NCBI GenBank assembly: GCA_964035545.1
Contig: OZ037767.1
Span: forward strand, 13,659,801 to 13,723,800
Origin: Bugula neritina
Taxonomy: Eukaryota; Bryozoa; Gymnolaemata; Cheilostomatida; Bugulidae
Length of the DNA: 64,000 nucleotides
Direction of reading: 5' to 3'
Shown: positions 47,029-62,605 of the stretch, one piece after another
Position numbering within the stretch: the stretch's first letter is position 1
Layout: every line of letters starts with the position of its first letter
Notes under the pieces: generated by a model
Seen by the model: only the letters and a program-made list of their open reading frames with translations
Databases searched by the model: none
What the model was told of the DNA's origin: nothing
Program-made: the position numbers and the translations under genes

Positions 47029-48750
47029 GTGAGTATGAGCCACTATTGGGTGAAACTAATCTTTACAAATAATTATGTTATCTTCAGCGATTGCTCTATC
47101 TTTTTTATGCCAATTCAAATAAATTGAAATTTATATTCTCAATTGAAACCTTCCTATCATCATTACAATTGATATTTCTACGTTTAGTTGAATTAGTAAA
47201 GGCATAGCAACTATTAGTGAAAACACTGAGACATGAATTTAAGTATTGGACAAATAAGGTAAAGGGGGGGGGGGAGAAAGCACAATGGGCCGAATTTTGA
47301 ATTTTTTTGCTCTCATTCGTCTGTTAAATTTCAAGTTACTAGTTCAATAATTTCTAGTCTAAATACCACACCAGTTGTCTGTTACAGGTATCAGTTTGTT
47401 GTTTTTATCTCTTTCGCAACCTTCAGAACAACGAAATTTTCATCACGAAAAAATTGAACCTTTGTGCCCGATACCAGGGTACAATGGGCCACTGGGTTGG
47501 ACACAGCAAATATATTAAAACTTCACTGATTTAGTTTCATCTGTTCTTTGTTTATTTAATATACACAAGTAGATAAAAATACACTTTCAGATTTACAGCA
47601 AAAATCATGTTTTAGCTGTACAGCTTGTGCCACCACAGATAGCAGGGGGGGGGGGGGACAAAATAAAAAATGCACATGAATCATTTCTACGGTGACATTA
47701 TCAAAACCCTCTAGAACAGAAAATGTTTTCTTATTTCCACTTCACAGAAACTTTCATCAAAAACAAAAATAGTGACATGTGCTCTAAAGTTTTGAGTGGA
47801 CTTTTTATGAACTGTAGCTAAAGTGGCTAAGGATTGTGGCTGAAGTGCGGAAAGCGGAGGAAATGAGCAAATCACAATTTATTTTAGTCAAATACATGTA
47901 TATTCTCTCAATGATATAATGTATAATGAATATCATGACTATCCATTAGTAGCAACAGCAGAGTGTTTTGTATTATGTATAAAACAGCAAAGCTATAACC
48001 TCACCAGATGCATATGAGGGCAGCTTCACCTTGTAGTTTTGTACTCTTATCATGATGTTTTTGACATTTTACAAAAAGGTCAGAAATGGCTATATCTACG
48101 GGTTTTACTAACATTTCAACTAATTTTTTGGGCAAACAAACTAACAACAGTGATCAGGGTGTATTAATGGTCGGGTGGCTCATTGGGCCCGTGTGGCCAA
48201 GTTGAAAGTAAATGTGACTCAAGGAAAATTTATTTTAGAATTTACTATTATACTAGTTAAGCAATGTAGAGACAAGCAATGGCAACAATATCAGTAAAAT
48301 CTAAGCTTGTCGCCTTTGAATGTAAAAAGTTATAAAGCTTTAACGACATCTTTAAAAATTACAAAAAGTAGGTAAAAACAGTTTTTCACTCACCTCTTCA
48401 ACATGTATGCTTCTCTAGTGTTGAAAACACAATGGCTGAATAATTATGTCATTTCTTTTTTATTAAAGAAAAAATCACAACTCTATGTCAAGAAGTTCTC
48501 TCACTTAATTTGACCGGCTTTCTGTACCCCTATGACGGTTGTGCCCCCCCTCCACCGTTGCCCCTAATTGACAATATTTATTGTTTATGCAAGGTTTTAT
48601 TGGAGTCGAGACAGGAAATTGTGCTATTAAATTTGCTTTTTGTTTCACGGCTAAGATAACTAGTTTTGAAACATGGCAAGTTCTTTAATATGTCAATACA
48701 GCTTACAGCCTATGTCATTGGTTATTAATTTCCAATTTGTGGATGCATGG
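47029..48750. other. Region between the orphan signal-peptide exon and the IL-17 arm
   Basis: It has G runs at 47265-47274 and 47644-47657 and recurring ACAATGGGCC / CATTGGGCCC motifs (47281, 47490, 48181), perhaps an old unrecognised repeat. No following exon for the peptide at 46932 was found. Confidence 0.4.
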
Positions 48751-48901
48751 TGCTACCATTGGTGATGTACCATTTTGTTTAATCTGTCATTTAAAAACAA
48801 ATTCAATGCTAGTTGTTTGACTGAATTGGTTTAAATCATATTTCGCCTTTTTTCAAAAACAACACAATAGCAATATCAAAGTACGTTGTTATAAATCACG
48901 C

Positions 48902-48907
48902 TTTATT
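48902..48907 (-). terminator. Poly(A) signal of IL-17 copy A
   Basis: AATAAA on the minus strand about 270 nt after the stop, conserved with the other arm. Confidence 0.6.
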
Positions 48908-49173
48908 AGTATTGAGAAGGATCACACAAGTTTTAGGACTTAAAAAAAACAATTATTTTCACCGGGTGCAATTAGTAGAAAAATAGATTATTGAAATAGT
49001 AAGAGTAATATTAAAACAGCAAAGTATAAATAAGTATTAAAAAGTGTAACACAAACATAACAAATATTTTATAAAGATCAAACAAACAGTTTTATAGAAA
49101 TGTCAGACAACTTTAGAGAAATAACAGAAAATATATGAAAACAACGAGGAAAGTCTTTTAACAAACGAATAGT

Positions 49174-50647
<1,474 letters not shown>

Positions 50648-50746
50648 CTTGATAACAAAATATACACTCAGTGATATACAAACTGTACTTGAGATTGAAA
50701 CTATGAATAGGTGTGATAATTTACTCTGCAGTTCTCATGGCCACTC

Positions 50747-50754
50747 CTTTTATA
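50747..50754 (-). promoter_or_regulatory. TATA box of IL-17 copy A
   Basis: TATAAAAG on the minus strand, at the same distance (100 bp) from the start codon as in copy B. Confidence 0.7.
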
Positions 50755-53700
50755 CTCTTCTCAAACCAGGAAAATGCATTCTATTGGTTAATCTTATTGT
50801 TTATTTAATATTTTATTCAATAAAATTCAATATGGAAAGTTGGAAAACTTGCTTTCATTCAAGTATGTGGAAAAATATAGTTCTTTCATTGGTGCTTTGT
50901 GTTTAATAGTAGCCAATAGTTTTCATTTGTTAGTTGGTGTTTCAACGTTGAACTATAATAAAAAAATAAATTTATAATTTCAAAACAATTTATGAAACAA
51001 TAAAATATCTTAGAGTGATGCATTAGTCATGTGAACTTACTTAATGTAATTGCAAACATCACCTCAAAGTAAATATGCCATTGGAATTCAAAAGCCCAAG
51101 AACATAGTCGATGATTTGTTGGTTTTTATTTGGACTGCTAATAGGCTGTATCTGTTTACTGTATTTTCTCCAAGCACTTTCTGATTGTAGTTTTTATAAA
51201 TGTTTAAATAATTGAAAAATGATTACTTTTGCATGAAAAGAAAATTTTACTTTTCGATTTCAGATAATGTGAAGCAACAATTTATTTTTAGTTGCAGTAC
51301 ATGACTTCACTCATTCAAAATCTTTTTAGAAATTAACTGTTACCCAACAAATTACATTAGAATTGTTTATTTAGCAATAGTGCATTACTAAAAGAGGTTT
51401 GCAAACTTTTCTACTTTACTTATATTAGTATTGAGTGACAAAATAAAAACTGTTTATTAAACAACTATCAAAAATCACCATCAAATAGTTTAAATTGAAA
51501 TCAATCACTAATTTTTCAAGATATGAACGTAATGTTAAGTCACCTTTATTTAGAATTTCCTCACAATAATCTTTTATATTGAGTATTGTAGACAGCTAAA
51601 ATTACTCTTTTGTTCTGTTTATATAATGTATATAAACTTGAATTACATAAAATAGCAATACAAAAGAACACACGTGCTATGCTACCGTTTCCTTCACTTT
51701 GTTTATCAAGTGTGTATGATGGAATTGTAATCAATATGAATAATGGTACTGGGCAAATGTTTATTAAGTTTTCCAGCTGGGATTATAAACAGATAGAATA
51801 TGTTATATATTGCATCATGTTTTGTTTCATTATGTTGTGTTTACTTACCTAGTATAATATGATATGCTATATAAATAATTATGTATATATTATAGTTAAT
51901 TAAAACAGTGCTGCATCAGTTATATAATCTTCCTTTCTTTATCCGTGTCAAACACAATGTCACATCAGTGCTTTTAAAACCTCTGAACACGTATTAAATA
52001 GCATCTATGTGTACAGTTTGATCTATATAGTAACACAGGGAAAAAGTTGAATTGTATAATAAAAACATCTATTTCTCCGTATGCAATAAAATAATAATTT
52101 TTTCAAGTTTAAACCTTACTCTTTTCTTATGCTTTCATGATTTTTTGTATTTTTCACCAAACACCTGCATTAACTTGCATAAATGCTTTTCATTAAATAA
52201 GATAAACAAAAGTTATAAATTTCCATATGAAGAAGTTTATGAATTCCAAGAATAATGATTGAATGAAAATAAGAAATGTTGAGTTTGTGAAATATTATTG
52301 TTTAATGCTTATCTTTCACACATTTTGTAATTTGTAAAGAATGAGTAACTAAATTCTTGGAACTATGCAGTTTGTAATGCTTTTTTTATATATGCATCTT
52401 CGTCAAAGTTGTCACAATTAGGTTGAACTCACATCACCTCTGTAAACTTCCCGCGTGTGTCTGTGAATCTAATAATGAAATTTTTACTTGCATAATTTTA
52501 CTGGGTGTGACTTTTGTTACTTCAGCTGAAAACATATAATTCAGGTTTCTTCCTTGTGCAGTATTTAGAAAATGTGACCGTCCATGCGTGATAGGCTTAG
52601 ATTTGGCCAGTGTCCAAATACAATCTTGATGTTTATAACACAAGATGAAACAAACATACAATTTCAGTCTGCATAGAGCCATAGACACTTTAGAAAGTAA
52701 TGAAGACATAATTTTTATTGCAACTGTATGAAAGAAATATAAAAGCATTCTAATATGTATTTTTAAAAGCAGTTTACAAGTATTTTATGAATTCAACATG
52801 TATTTTAGTTAATATTAAATGCTGTTGTTAGGAATGGTTAGCGGTTAGCAGATAATTCACAAAATCTATTCAAATTTTGAAACATACGTATTAAAGTGCT
52901 TAGAATTTAGCCATGTTAATGTTATTATTGTAATTGGCTCTGTCATCTATACTAGAGTTTGCTATATTGTGTAAACATAGCCACCTATTCAAAGGAAATC
53001 TTTTGTAGGCTAGATTTACTATATTCACTAATGTTTATTTTCTATGTTTGTTATTGTAATTAGGAAAAAGTATAATTCATATCTAGAAGAAACAAAGCTA
53101 GCTTTTAGTATTAAATACAGTTGATTTCAAAATTAATTACACTCTTTTACATATTTATAAAGATCTTTCAGAATCTAGAACTTAGAATTTTATTGCTTAG
53201 GAATTTTATTAATTGCATCATTAGACAACTAAATCTTGTAAATTAATTGTTGTGGAAATTCAATGTGCATATACAAGTTATCGTCCATCTTGTATAGAAA
53301 TCTGAAAGCTACTTAATTGTGGGTCAAATTAGTTGGAAAAGTTGCAAATCATGTTCAAACCCATTCATACATACAAAAAATGCCCTCTGTTATTTGTTTA
53401 AATTTGACTTTCCTGCTTTCTACAAAATACAAATTCCGTATAGCTTTTCAACTGTTCCTGGAAAAGTTGGATTGGAACAATATGAAACCTTTTTTTCAAG
53501 GGAGGTAAATAATCCCCTCAAAACATGTTTTTTTATTTGCGATATCAAACTTCAATAAGGTATGAAGTTTGTCAGTTAGATTGTTTAATAAAATTATAAG
53601 GATCTATTTGGTATAATACAAAAATATCTTAAGCCATTATTGCTAAAATTGATATGTTGGGCTTTAGTTTAGATCTATTTTTAGGTACCAGTGAAAAAAT

Positions 53701-54043
53701 GTGATCTTTTTATAGTGATAATTGCTGTTTATGTCAGAGAAATAATATCTTAGTTGAGACGAACTAGTGGTAAAGCAGTTTTAATGAATAGGAAAGTTGA
53801 GCATGTAATAATGCTTTACTAAGGAAACTATAATGTTACAGTCCTTTAAGCTGGCATTGGCTAAGACATCTAATAATCAGATAAATTCCCTACTGTCTAC
53901 TTACAATAGATTTCCTTTATGAGGAAAAACCTGATTATAAATGAGAAAATTTGAAATAAGACTGTCTTTTTAGTATTGAAATTTATATTTTAAGTCAAAC
54001 TCTAAAATATATTTATTTTTCAATTTACTTAATTTATCAGTAA

Positions 54044-54255
54044 TGGTATGGCCCTAGGGGTTAGAGTGTTTGCCTAGTAAGCACAGAGTCATGGGTTTGA
54101 GCCTCGACAAAGGCCATTGGTGATGTAAGGAAGAGCATTCAGTCATAATTGCTCCTGTGTCTCATTTAAATAAGTCCTTAGCCACTTTAACAAACACCCT
54201 TTTTCATCAGGGGTTTCTCACAGGGATAGTGACTATAAATTTGTGTGAGTTTTTG
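54044..54255 (+). mobile_element. tRNA-derived SINE, 5' degraded
   Basis: GGCCCTAGGGGTTAGAGTG, GGTTTGAGCC and GGAAGAGCATTCAGTCA followed by the shared 3' end. It lies in the spacer of the IL-17 palindrome. Confidence 0.8.
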
Positions 54256-54530
54256 TTTAATTTATCGGTAATGAATAATATATTGCGAGCATAAAGATTA
54301 TTGAATTTTGAAGGCTGCATTTAAATCAAGTGAAGTTTATACATTATGACAACCTAAGCCTGGGCTTTATTTTATACTTGATGTGAATAATAATTTATGA
54401 GTAAATAACAACAGCAAAACACTTTGTGTCTATTGGCTAGTAACCCTACAAAATGGAACTAAGTAATTCCCATATAATTGACTTTTTTATTTTTTTGGCA
54501 AAACTGCAAAATAATATTTATATAATAAAG

Positions 54531-54746
54531 AAACTCACACAAGTTTATAGTCACTATCTGTGTGAGAACCCCTGATCAAAGGGTTTTTTGTTGAATCGGG
54601 CTAAGGACTTATTCAAATGAGGCACAGGAGCAATTTTTCCTGAATCACCTTTCCTATAACATCACCAAAAGCCTTTGTCGGGGCTCGAAGTTATGACTTC
54701 ATGCTTACTAGGCAAACGCTTCAGCCCCTAGACCAGGGCTGCTTCC
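54531..54746 (-). mobile_element. tRNA-derived SINE, reverse orientation
   Basis: Minus-strand copy ending at GAAGCAGCCCTGGTCTAGG. Together with 54044-54255 it forms a head-to-tail-opposed pair only 275 bp apart, i.e. an inverted SINE pair. Confidence 0.8.
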
Positions 54747-57447
54747 TTAAATAATATTTATAATATTTCTATAATGATGTATTTCATTTAGATTACATTT
54801 CTGCTCTCAAATTATTTTATTATATGTTGATTCAAAATATCAGTAAATCATTTGTTAGCAGCAATATCATTTGTAAGTTAATACAGGAATTGAAAGAGGT
54901 TTTGTATCACTACTAAATCCAATTTTTCTTTTGTAGTTATTGAATGACTATAAAATGATTTAAAAATCAAATAATTGTTTTCAGTTTGTAACGCAGAAAA
55001 CATGTTGTAGATATAAAAATACATATTAGTAAACTGTTCAGCTCACTGTATTTTTGTACTACTGCAAAGAAATCTTTTATTTACAATCCATTCTATAAGG
55101 ACAACTATAGGAAGAGCAACTCTAAAGATGCAAAGATTGTATTCTAAAAGAGAGAATATTGAACAAAATATAGTTTTGATAAACAATTCATATCTAGACT
55201 TGCAGTAAATACAGTAGGTCGTTTCATAACATGACATTGGTGATAGGATTTTAAGTTTTACAGTTAAACATCCTATAAATCTCTATGAAAAAACCAATTT
55301 ACTTATACTTCATTCAAAATGTTTTTACATTGTTATTTTTTTAAACAATTATTTTATATTTAAGACAAAATAAAAGCTACTCTCTTTGTATTTAACAAAG
55401 TTTGCTATGTTTTTTAAAGAAGATGGTTGAAAGTGAGACATATTGTGTCTTATTGTTCAAAACTGCTTCCTGAATTGTTTAGCAATACTAAACAGACACT
55501 ATTAGGTAATGCAACAAGTCCTATATACTATATGAAACTAAAGGTTCCATTCAACAAAGATTGTTGGGTTTGTGAAATTTAATTGTTTAATAAATTTTAT
55601 TGTGTTGCTATTAAAAGTCTTTAAAGACTGAGTAGTCATATACAATAATATGTTATAAGAATGAGTGGTTCACCAAACTTTTCACAACATTCCCCTTATA
55701 TACTTCCCGCGTCTGCTTGGAGAGAATCTCAAACTATCATTTGTTTTCTATTGGTCGACTTATTATAGCTTTTGTTATTTCATTTGGTAAAATATGTGAG
55801 ATTTTCTATTACAAGTGGAAAGTGTATGAGTAACTACTTGTGTATGTGAAATGGTTGCATTTTCAAATATATCAGCATTGTTGTTTCATACTTCCCGAGT
55901 CTTCCAGTTTATTCTATACTTGATAAAGACATAAAAATAAATAGGTCTAGGTTGAAAGGGCAATTAATATTTGTTATACTTCACCATACAGTATTTCTAT
56001 ATATACCTGCAATAGTGTTTATAATACATTCAAGAGAAAGTTTTTATTAATAGCTATAGGAAGTTTTTCATCTACATAAATATACAGCTATAGATGTTAT
56101 TCCAGGTTATAACATTCCGCAATGCTGTATTAGCAAAAAATTATTAAATCATGTATATATAGTTTGGAACAAAATTTACTGCTTGCATTACAACTGTACA
56201 TTCAAATGGCTTTGTGTAATACATTTAGCAATATATGCTAATAACGGAAGTTCATGGTTGACGAAATGATGTTTACAGATTATAAATTTAGACTAGAGTC
56301 CAATTACAATAGTTCGTAGTTTTTATGACTTCGTATTTAAATCGCGGCAGCGCTGGTAGTTGTTAAACATTTTCTCAACTTCATCAAACTTTTTTTCTAA
56401 GATTAACCTGTTTTAAAACAACAACATTTTGACAAGTTTCCATTTGATTAAATTCAAAAGGAAAGCAATCTTTTACAATTCATGATGAAATAAGAAGCAA
56501 GAACAGAAAAATGGAAATGTGCCAAAATAATATTCATGATGCTAGCTTTGTTATCATTTACCACATTAAACATTTTTATTACAGACATAGCCAGTAGTGG
56601 ACTTCCTATTACATGAATAGCCAATCGCAGCACTCAAACTCAATGGCATTCTTAGAATGCCTTTTAGATAAAAGTTTATACAAACTCAAACTTTCATTAT
56701 TCATACTTTAAATGTTTTGTTGAGAGCTGAAAGAAAGTATGCTCACTCTCCTATTGTATTTCAACAGGGAAACTAGGAAAATTACAACAGAGACTACCGC
56801 ATGCTTGTACTTAAATTAGCCAATGTTTGACTGAACATTGCATAAAAGTTTTCAACTTTTGTAGTATCATATATGGCTTAAGGTAACTCCAGTTCAATAG
56901 TTTACCATAAAGCAAAGGTTGCTATTCTAAAAGCCATCCCAAATGCAATATGGTATAGAACTAATAATGTATTATATTCAAAACATAAGCAAGAACTATC
57001 ATATAGCAAAGGTGGTGTAAATTCAAACAAATGCATGTGACAATTCTGATAAATTCCGCACTCAAAAAAAAATTGCAAAACACAAAGTTGTGAGAGTTTC
57101 GTATAAGAATTGTTTGCAATTACTCATTCTTTACAAACTGTAAGACGTATGCACAGTAAAACTATTTAAACAATTATACTCCACAAATCCAACACTCCTT
57201 TTTCAACCAATCGTTATTCTTGGATTTTAACTCTTTGATGAAGCTTTATAACTATATTATTATTTCCTGGAAAACATTGTTTACATAGAAAGTACTATGT
57301 CTGCTAATTGGAAAATATTTTTGTTTAATGCAATACATCTTGGAAACATGAAAAATAGTAGTCCTATATATAACATATAAGAATTTATTATTCTATTGTT
57401 TGCAGTGAAAAGTGTTACTTTTATCAATTCAATTTTCCCTTTGTGTG

Positions 57448-57448
<1 letters not shown>

Positions 57449-57484
<36 letters not shown>
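57449..57484. repeat. TA dinucleotide tract
   Basis: About 17 TA units, 30 bp before the foldback element. Confidence 0.95.
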
Positions 57485-57489
<5 letters not shown>

Positions 57490-57512
57490 AGCATTTTATA
57501 TATTATAGTATT

Positions 57513-57934
57513 TGGGTCATTTTACTTAATTTAGTGTGTACTGGAAATCTCTAGTTTTTAGCTATTGTTGACAATTTAGCTGCTAATGAATATGGTCTTT
57601 GCCCAAAACTAGTAAAATATGAATGAACACACCTAAATAATCAAGGTTCTTCTTAATTTTTCTTGATTTCCCATGTTTTTTTTTCTAATTATTTAGCTAC
57701 GTTTGATTTCGGAGAGTTATGGTTTTTTCATAACACTTTGTAATCAAAAGTTGCTAAATAATTAGGAAAAACATGGGAAATCAAGAAAAATTAAGAAGAA
57801 CCTTGATTATTTAGGTGTGTTCATTCATATTTTACTAGTTTTGGGCAAAGACCATATTCATTAGCAGCTAAATTGTCAAAAATAGCTAAAAACTGGAGAT
57901 TTCCAGTACACACTAAATTAAGTAAAATGACCCA
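57513..57934. mobile_element. Long foldback element, 183-bp arms
   Basis: TGGGTCATTTTACTTAATTT at the left is mirrored by AAATTAAGTAAAATGACCCA at the right. Arms 57513-57697 and 57753-57934 are nearly identical in reverse complement; the 55-bp centre is itself palindromic (GTTATGGTTTTTTCATAAC). No protein is encoded. A diverged half copy lies at about 7180-7436. Confidence 0.9.
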
Positions 57935-59031
57935 TTTATATAATATTTATATAGTATATAGTATATAAGTTATAACACCATATAATGTAATGAAACATAA
58001 CACAATACGAAATATAACATGATTTATTAAAATACACAAAACAATTTATGGGAAATTATAGGAAATTACTTCTCCTGCAGTGCCAATATTCATATTATCA
58101 ACTATCATAGTGGTTTGACTCTAAAAAGGTAAATTAAAAAACCGATTGCTTTATAAGCACATCTTGTATTTGATAATTTTGCAAATTGTTCTTTTTCAAA
58201 CAGTTGCAAATTATGTACTTTATGTACTTTATGTTCATTAAAACACAGGTACAAATTTTTATTCAAAAGAGTAAAGCAACATAAGATAGTAGCAACAAAT
58301 TGTTACTTCAATTATTTATTTTGTCATTTTAACTTATAAAAAACAATACTTAAGGGTTATCGTAGCTATTATTTTAAGTACTTTTCAAATTATTGTAAAA
58401 AATAAAAACCTGAACCTAAAACTATCAATAAAACGTGATACATTTTTAACTATAATATTTCGATATCTCAATAGGTTTTTACTATAATAGTTTCTATTTT
58501 CATACTCAAAGCTAGTAAGTTAAATATTTGCAAACTTTTTAAAACTATTCAAAAGTAAAAAGTAAAGTTTTAATGAATGCCTAAATTGTGGAGTTATAAT
58601 GTAGTTTATATATATAATAACTCTTTTATCAAACTATTTTACTACTACTTGCATGGAGAAAGCAAGTTGATATTCAAAAATAAATTGTTGGGTTTTTGTA
58701 TTGCAATTGAATGTTTACTTCAAGGTGATGTTTGTAATTGCATTGACTAAGTTTACAAGTCATGCATTGGTTTAAGATCTTCTATTGTTTCACCATCTGT
58801 TTCAAAATTTTAAATTTCTTTTTTTTATTATTATTCAATGTTGAAACATCGATCAGCAAATGAAAACTATTGGCTACTATTAAACACAAAGCGCCAATGA
58901 AAGAATTACATCTTTCCAAATACTTGAATGAAAGCACATTTTCCAACTTTCCATATTGAATTTTATTGAATAAAATATTAAATAAACAATGAGATTAACC
59001 AATAGAATGCATTTTCCTGGTTTGAGAAGAG

Positions 59032-59039
59032 TATAAAAG
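59032..59039 (+). promoter_or_regulatory. TATA box of IL-17 copy B
   Basis: TATAAAAG lies 100 bp before the ATG, with a CCAAT at 58999-59003. The same block is conserved in the opposite arm, supporting a real core promoter. I saw no convincing NF-kB consensus in the 200 bp upstream. Confidence 0.7.
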
Positions 59040-59138
59040 GAGTGGCCATGAGAACTGCAGAGTAAATTATCACACCAAATCATAGTTTAAATCTCAAGTA
59101 CAGTTTGTATATCACTGAGTGTATATTTTGTTATCAAG

Positions 59139-60391
<1,253 letters not shown>

Positions 60392-60658
60392 ACTATTCGT
60401 TTGTTAAAATACTGATCCTCGTTGTTTTCATATATTTTCTGTTATTTCTCTAAAGTTGTTTGACATTTCTATAAAACTGTTTGTTTGATCTTTATAAAAT
60501 ATTTGTTATGTTTGTGTTACACTTTTTAATACTTATTTATACTTTGTTGTTTTAACATTACTCTTACTATTTCAATAATCTATTTTTCTACTAATTGCAC
60601 CCGGTGATAATTATTGTTATTTTTAAGTCCTAAAACTTGTGTGATCCTTCTCAATACT

Positions 60659-60664
60659 AATAAA
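60659..60664 (+). terminator. Poly(A) signal of IL-17 copy B
   Basis: AATAAA followed by GCGTGATTT about 270 nt after the stop. The same hexamer and context occur on the minus strand at 48902-48907 for copy A. Confidence 0.6.
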
Positions 60665-60824
60665 GCGTGATTTATAACGACGTACTTTGATATTGCTATT
60701 GTGTTGTTTTTGAAAAAAAAGGCGAAACATGATTTAAACCAATTCAGTCAAACAACCAGCATAGAATTTGTTTTCAAATGATAGATTAAACAAAATGGTA
60801 CATCACCAATGGTAGCAGTACATA

Positions 60825-61350
60825 ATATGTTTGTTAAAAGATTGTCCTTGCTGTTTTCACAAACTCTTTATTACTTTTCTGAAATTGTTTGATAATTTTA
60901 TAAAACTGTTTGTTTGATCTTTATAAAATATCTGTTATGTTTGTGTTACACTTTTTATTCCTATTTATATTTTATTATTATATAATTGATGTAGACATTT
61001 CAATAATCTTACACATTGCATGAGTGAATAAACCAATTTCCTCATTTTTGTTATTTTCTTTACCAGCTAGCAACTAGCCTTTGATTTATACCAGCTTTGT
61101 TGCAGCTAGTGATTTTATTTCAACTATTTTTGCTTATTGCACCCGCTGATAATGCTTGTTGTTTTTAAACTAAAATTTGTGTGATATCTTTTTATACTAA
61201 TAAAGTGTGATTTACAATAACTGCAATAGTGCACTTGAAAAGAAAGAAATTAAAATCTGATTCAAACTATTTCAGCCAATCAAGTAGCATAAAATTCATT
61301 TTTAAATGACAATTTAAACAAAATAGCACAACACCATTAATGGTAGTTGC
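60825..61350. repeat. Tandem second copy of the IL-17 3'-flank, without coding sequence
   Basis: It repeats the order of 60397-60817: TTTGTTAAAA, ACTGTTTGTTTGATC, the TTATTGCACCCG block, ACTAATAAAGTGTGATTT, and finally ACACCATTAATGGTAG. Identity is moderate (older than the two arms) and it holds an extra insert of about 100 bp near 61010-61130. No IL-17 exon precedes it, so it looks like the remnant of a third gene copy or a segmental duplication of the 3' flank only. Confidence 0.7.
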
Positions 61351-62605
61351 ATCATCAAAAGGGAAATTTTAATAAACATTGACATAAGTTGTATTAATAT
61401 GTATTAGCGAACTAAAGTGTTTGCGATATTTTTTTAAGTCCTCCTACTTCAATTGTGAGAAGCAATTTTTCCCAAATTAAAGAATAAAGCCTTCTCTATT
61501 TTGTTTTTTTACTGTTCTCTTTTTAATTAGAGTTTAAACAGTTTTACCTTGTTATATTTCAGTTTTAACCTATGAAGCTATGTGATATATTTACTATAAT
61601 GGCAATTTGAAGTTGATTTATATAATTTGTTATACTGTTTGTATTGAACAGTATTTGAAATGATATATGATAGCAAAAGCAATACTACTCACAATCAGGT
61701 ATATATCTGAACAATGGAGAAACTAAATTGCATTGATAAGAGCACTTTAATTTAGTGCTTATGACTTTTTTAGGGATGAATATAGAATAATTGAGATAGA
61801 AGTTAAATTATAATCCATAAAAATATTACAATTTAATGAAATGTTAGTGACATAGTGCTGTTGGGCAACCTATGAGAACTGTTCTCCAATCCGTCAAAAA
61901 CTGTTTTAAATATCCATCAAAAGGTAAAACGGAATTCATTTAAAGGGCAAAAACTTTTGTGAAATAAAACAAAATTCTCTCCGTAATACTAATGGATGTG
62001 CACAAACAATTTCTACCATTAAAGTACATGTTGCTGAAAAGTGCTAAGCAAATCTCCCATACTTATTTAAAATAAATTTTAAAGATTTAAAATTTAAAAG
62101 GTATTTAAAATAAAGAGGCGTTGCTTGTATTCCAGCCTTTAAAGTATCACCTTCACTTATAACATTTGTTCATAATGTTGTTTAAATTAATAATAAGAAT
62201 GCACCAACAAAATATTGTTTTAGCTGCATTCTGAGAAATTAGTTTGATTATGTTATTATCCAATAAGAACAAGTTATGTAACAATTTCATTATATATATA
62301 TTTTTTTACAATAAATTATGCAATTATTATACAATATTTACACAAAAAATAGATTATAACTATCAACTACTCACAATTGCTTTATATACAAGTTTGAAAA
62401 GATCATTTACAATTAATATATAATATAAAAATATTTGAATAGGTTAGAAGTTAAAATAGTAAATGTGAAATTATTGAAGTCCTTCAAAAACGACATGCTC
62501 TCAATTTAAATATTCAAAACAAGTTTTTACTACTAACATCATTTGAACAGGAATATTTTGAACCAAATAGTAGTTTTTGTCATAAAATAAGTTAAATTCT
62601 AAATT
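61351..62605. other. Intergenic region after the IL-17 arm
   Basis: AT-rich; it should contain the 3'-UTR of the neurexin-like gene next to 62605. Nothing else recognised. Confidence 0.5.

Larger units (their letters stand above)
51111..58664. other. Spacer of the IL-17 palindrome
   Basis: 7.5 kb, very AT-rich, no supported gene. It holds two opposed SINEs, the foldback element, a TA tract, and three related fragments at about 52240-52350 (+), 55545-55640 (+) and 57120-57225 (-) sharing GTTGRGTTTGTGAAATWTAATTGTTTAA-like sequence (parts GAGTTTGTGAAATATTATTG and GGGTTTGTGAAATTTAATTG). Short open frames here have no protein-like composition. Confidence 0.5.

Noticed and set aside
50649-50906. 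85-codon plus-strand ORF, repeated on the minus strand at 58880-59083
   Set aside because: Antisense of the IL-17 promoter region, present in both arms only because of the inverted duplication; spans the TATA box and shows no protein features.
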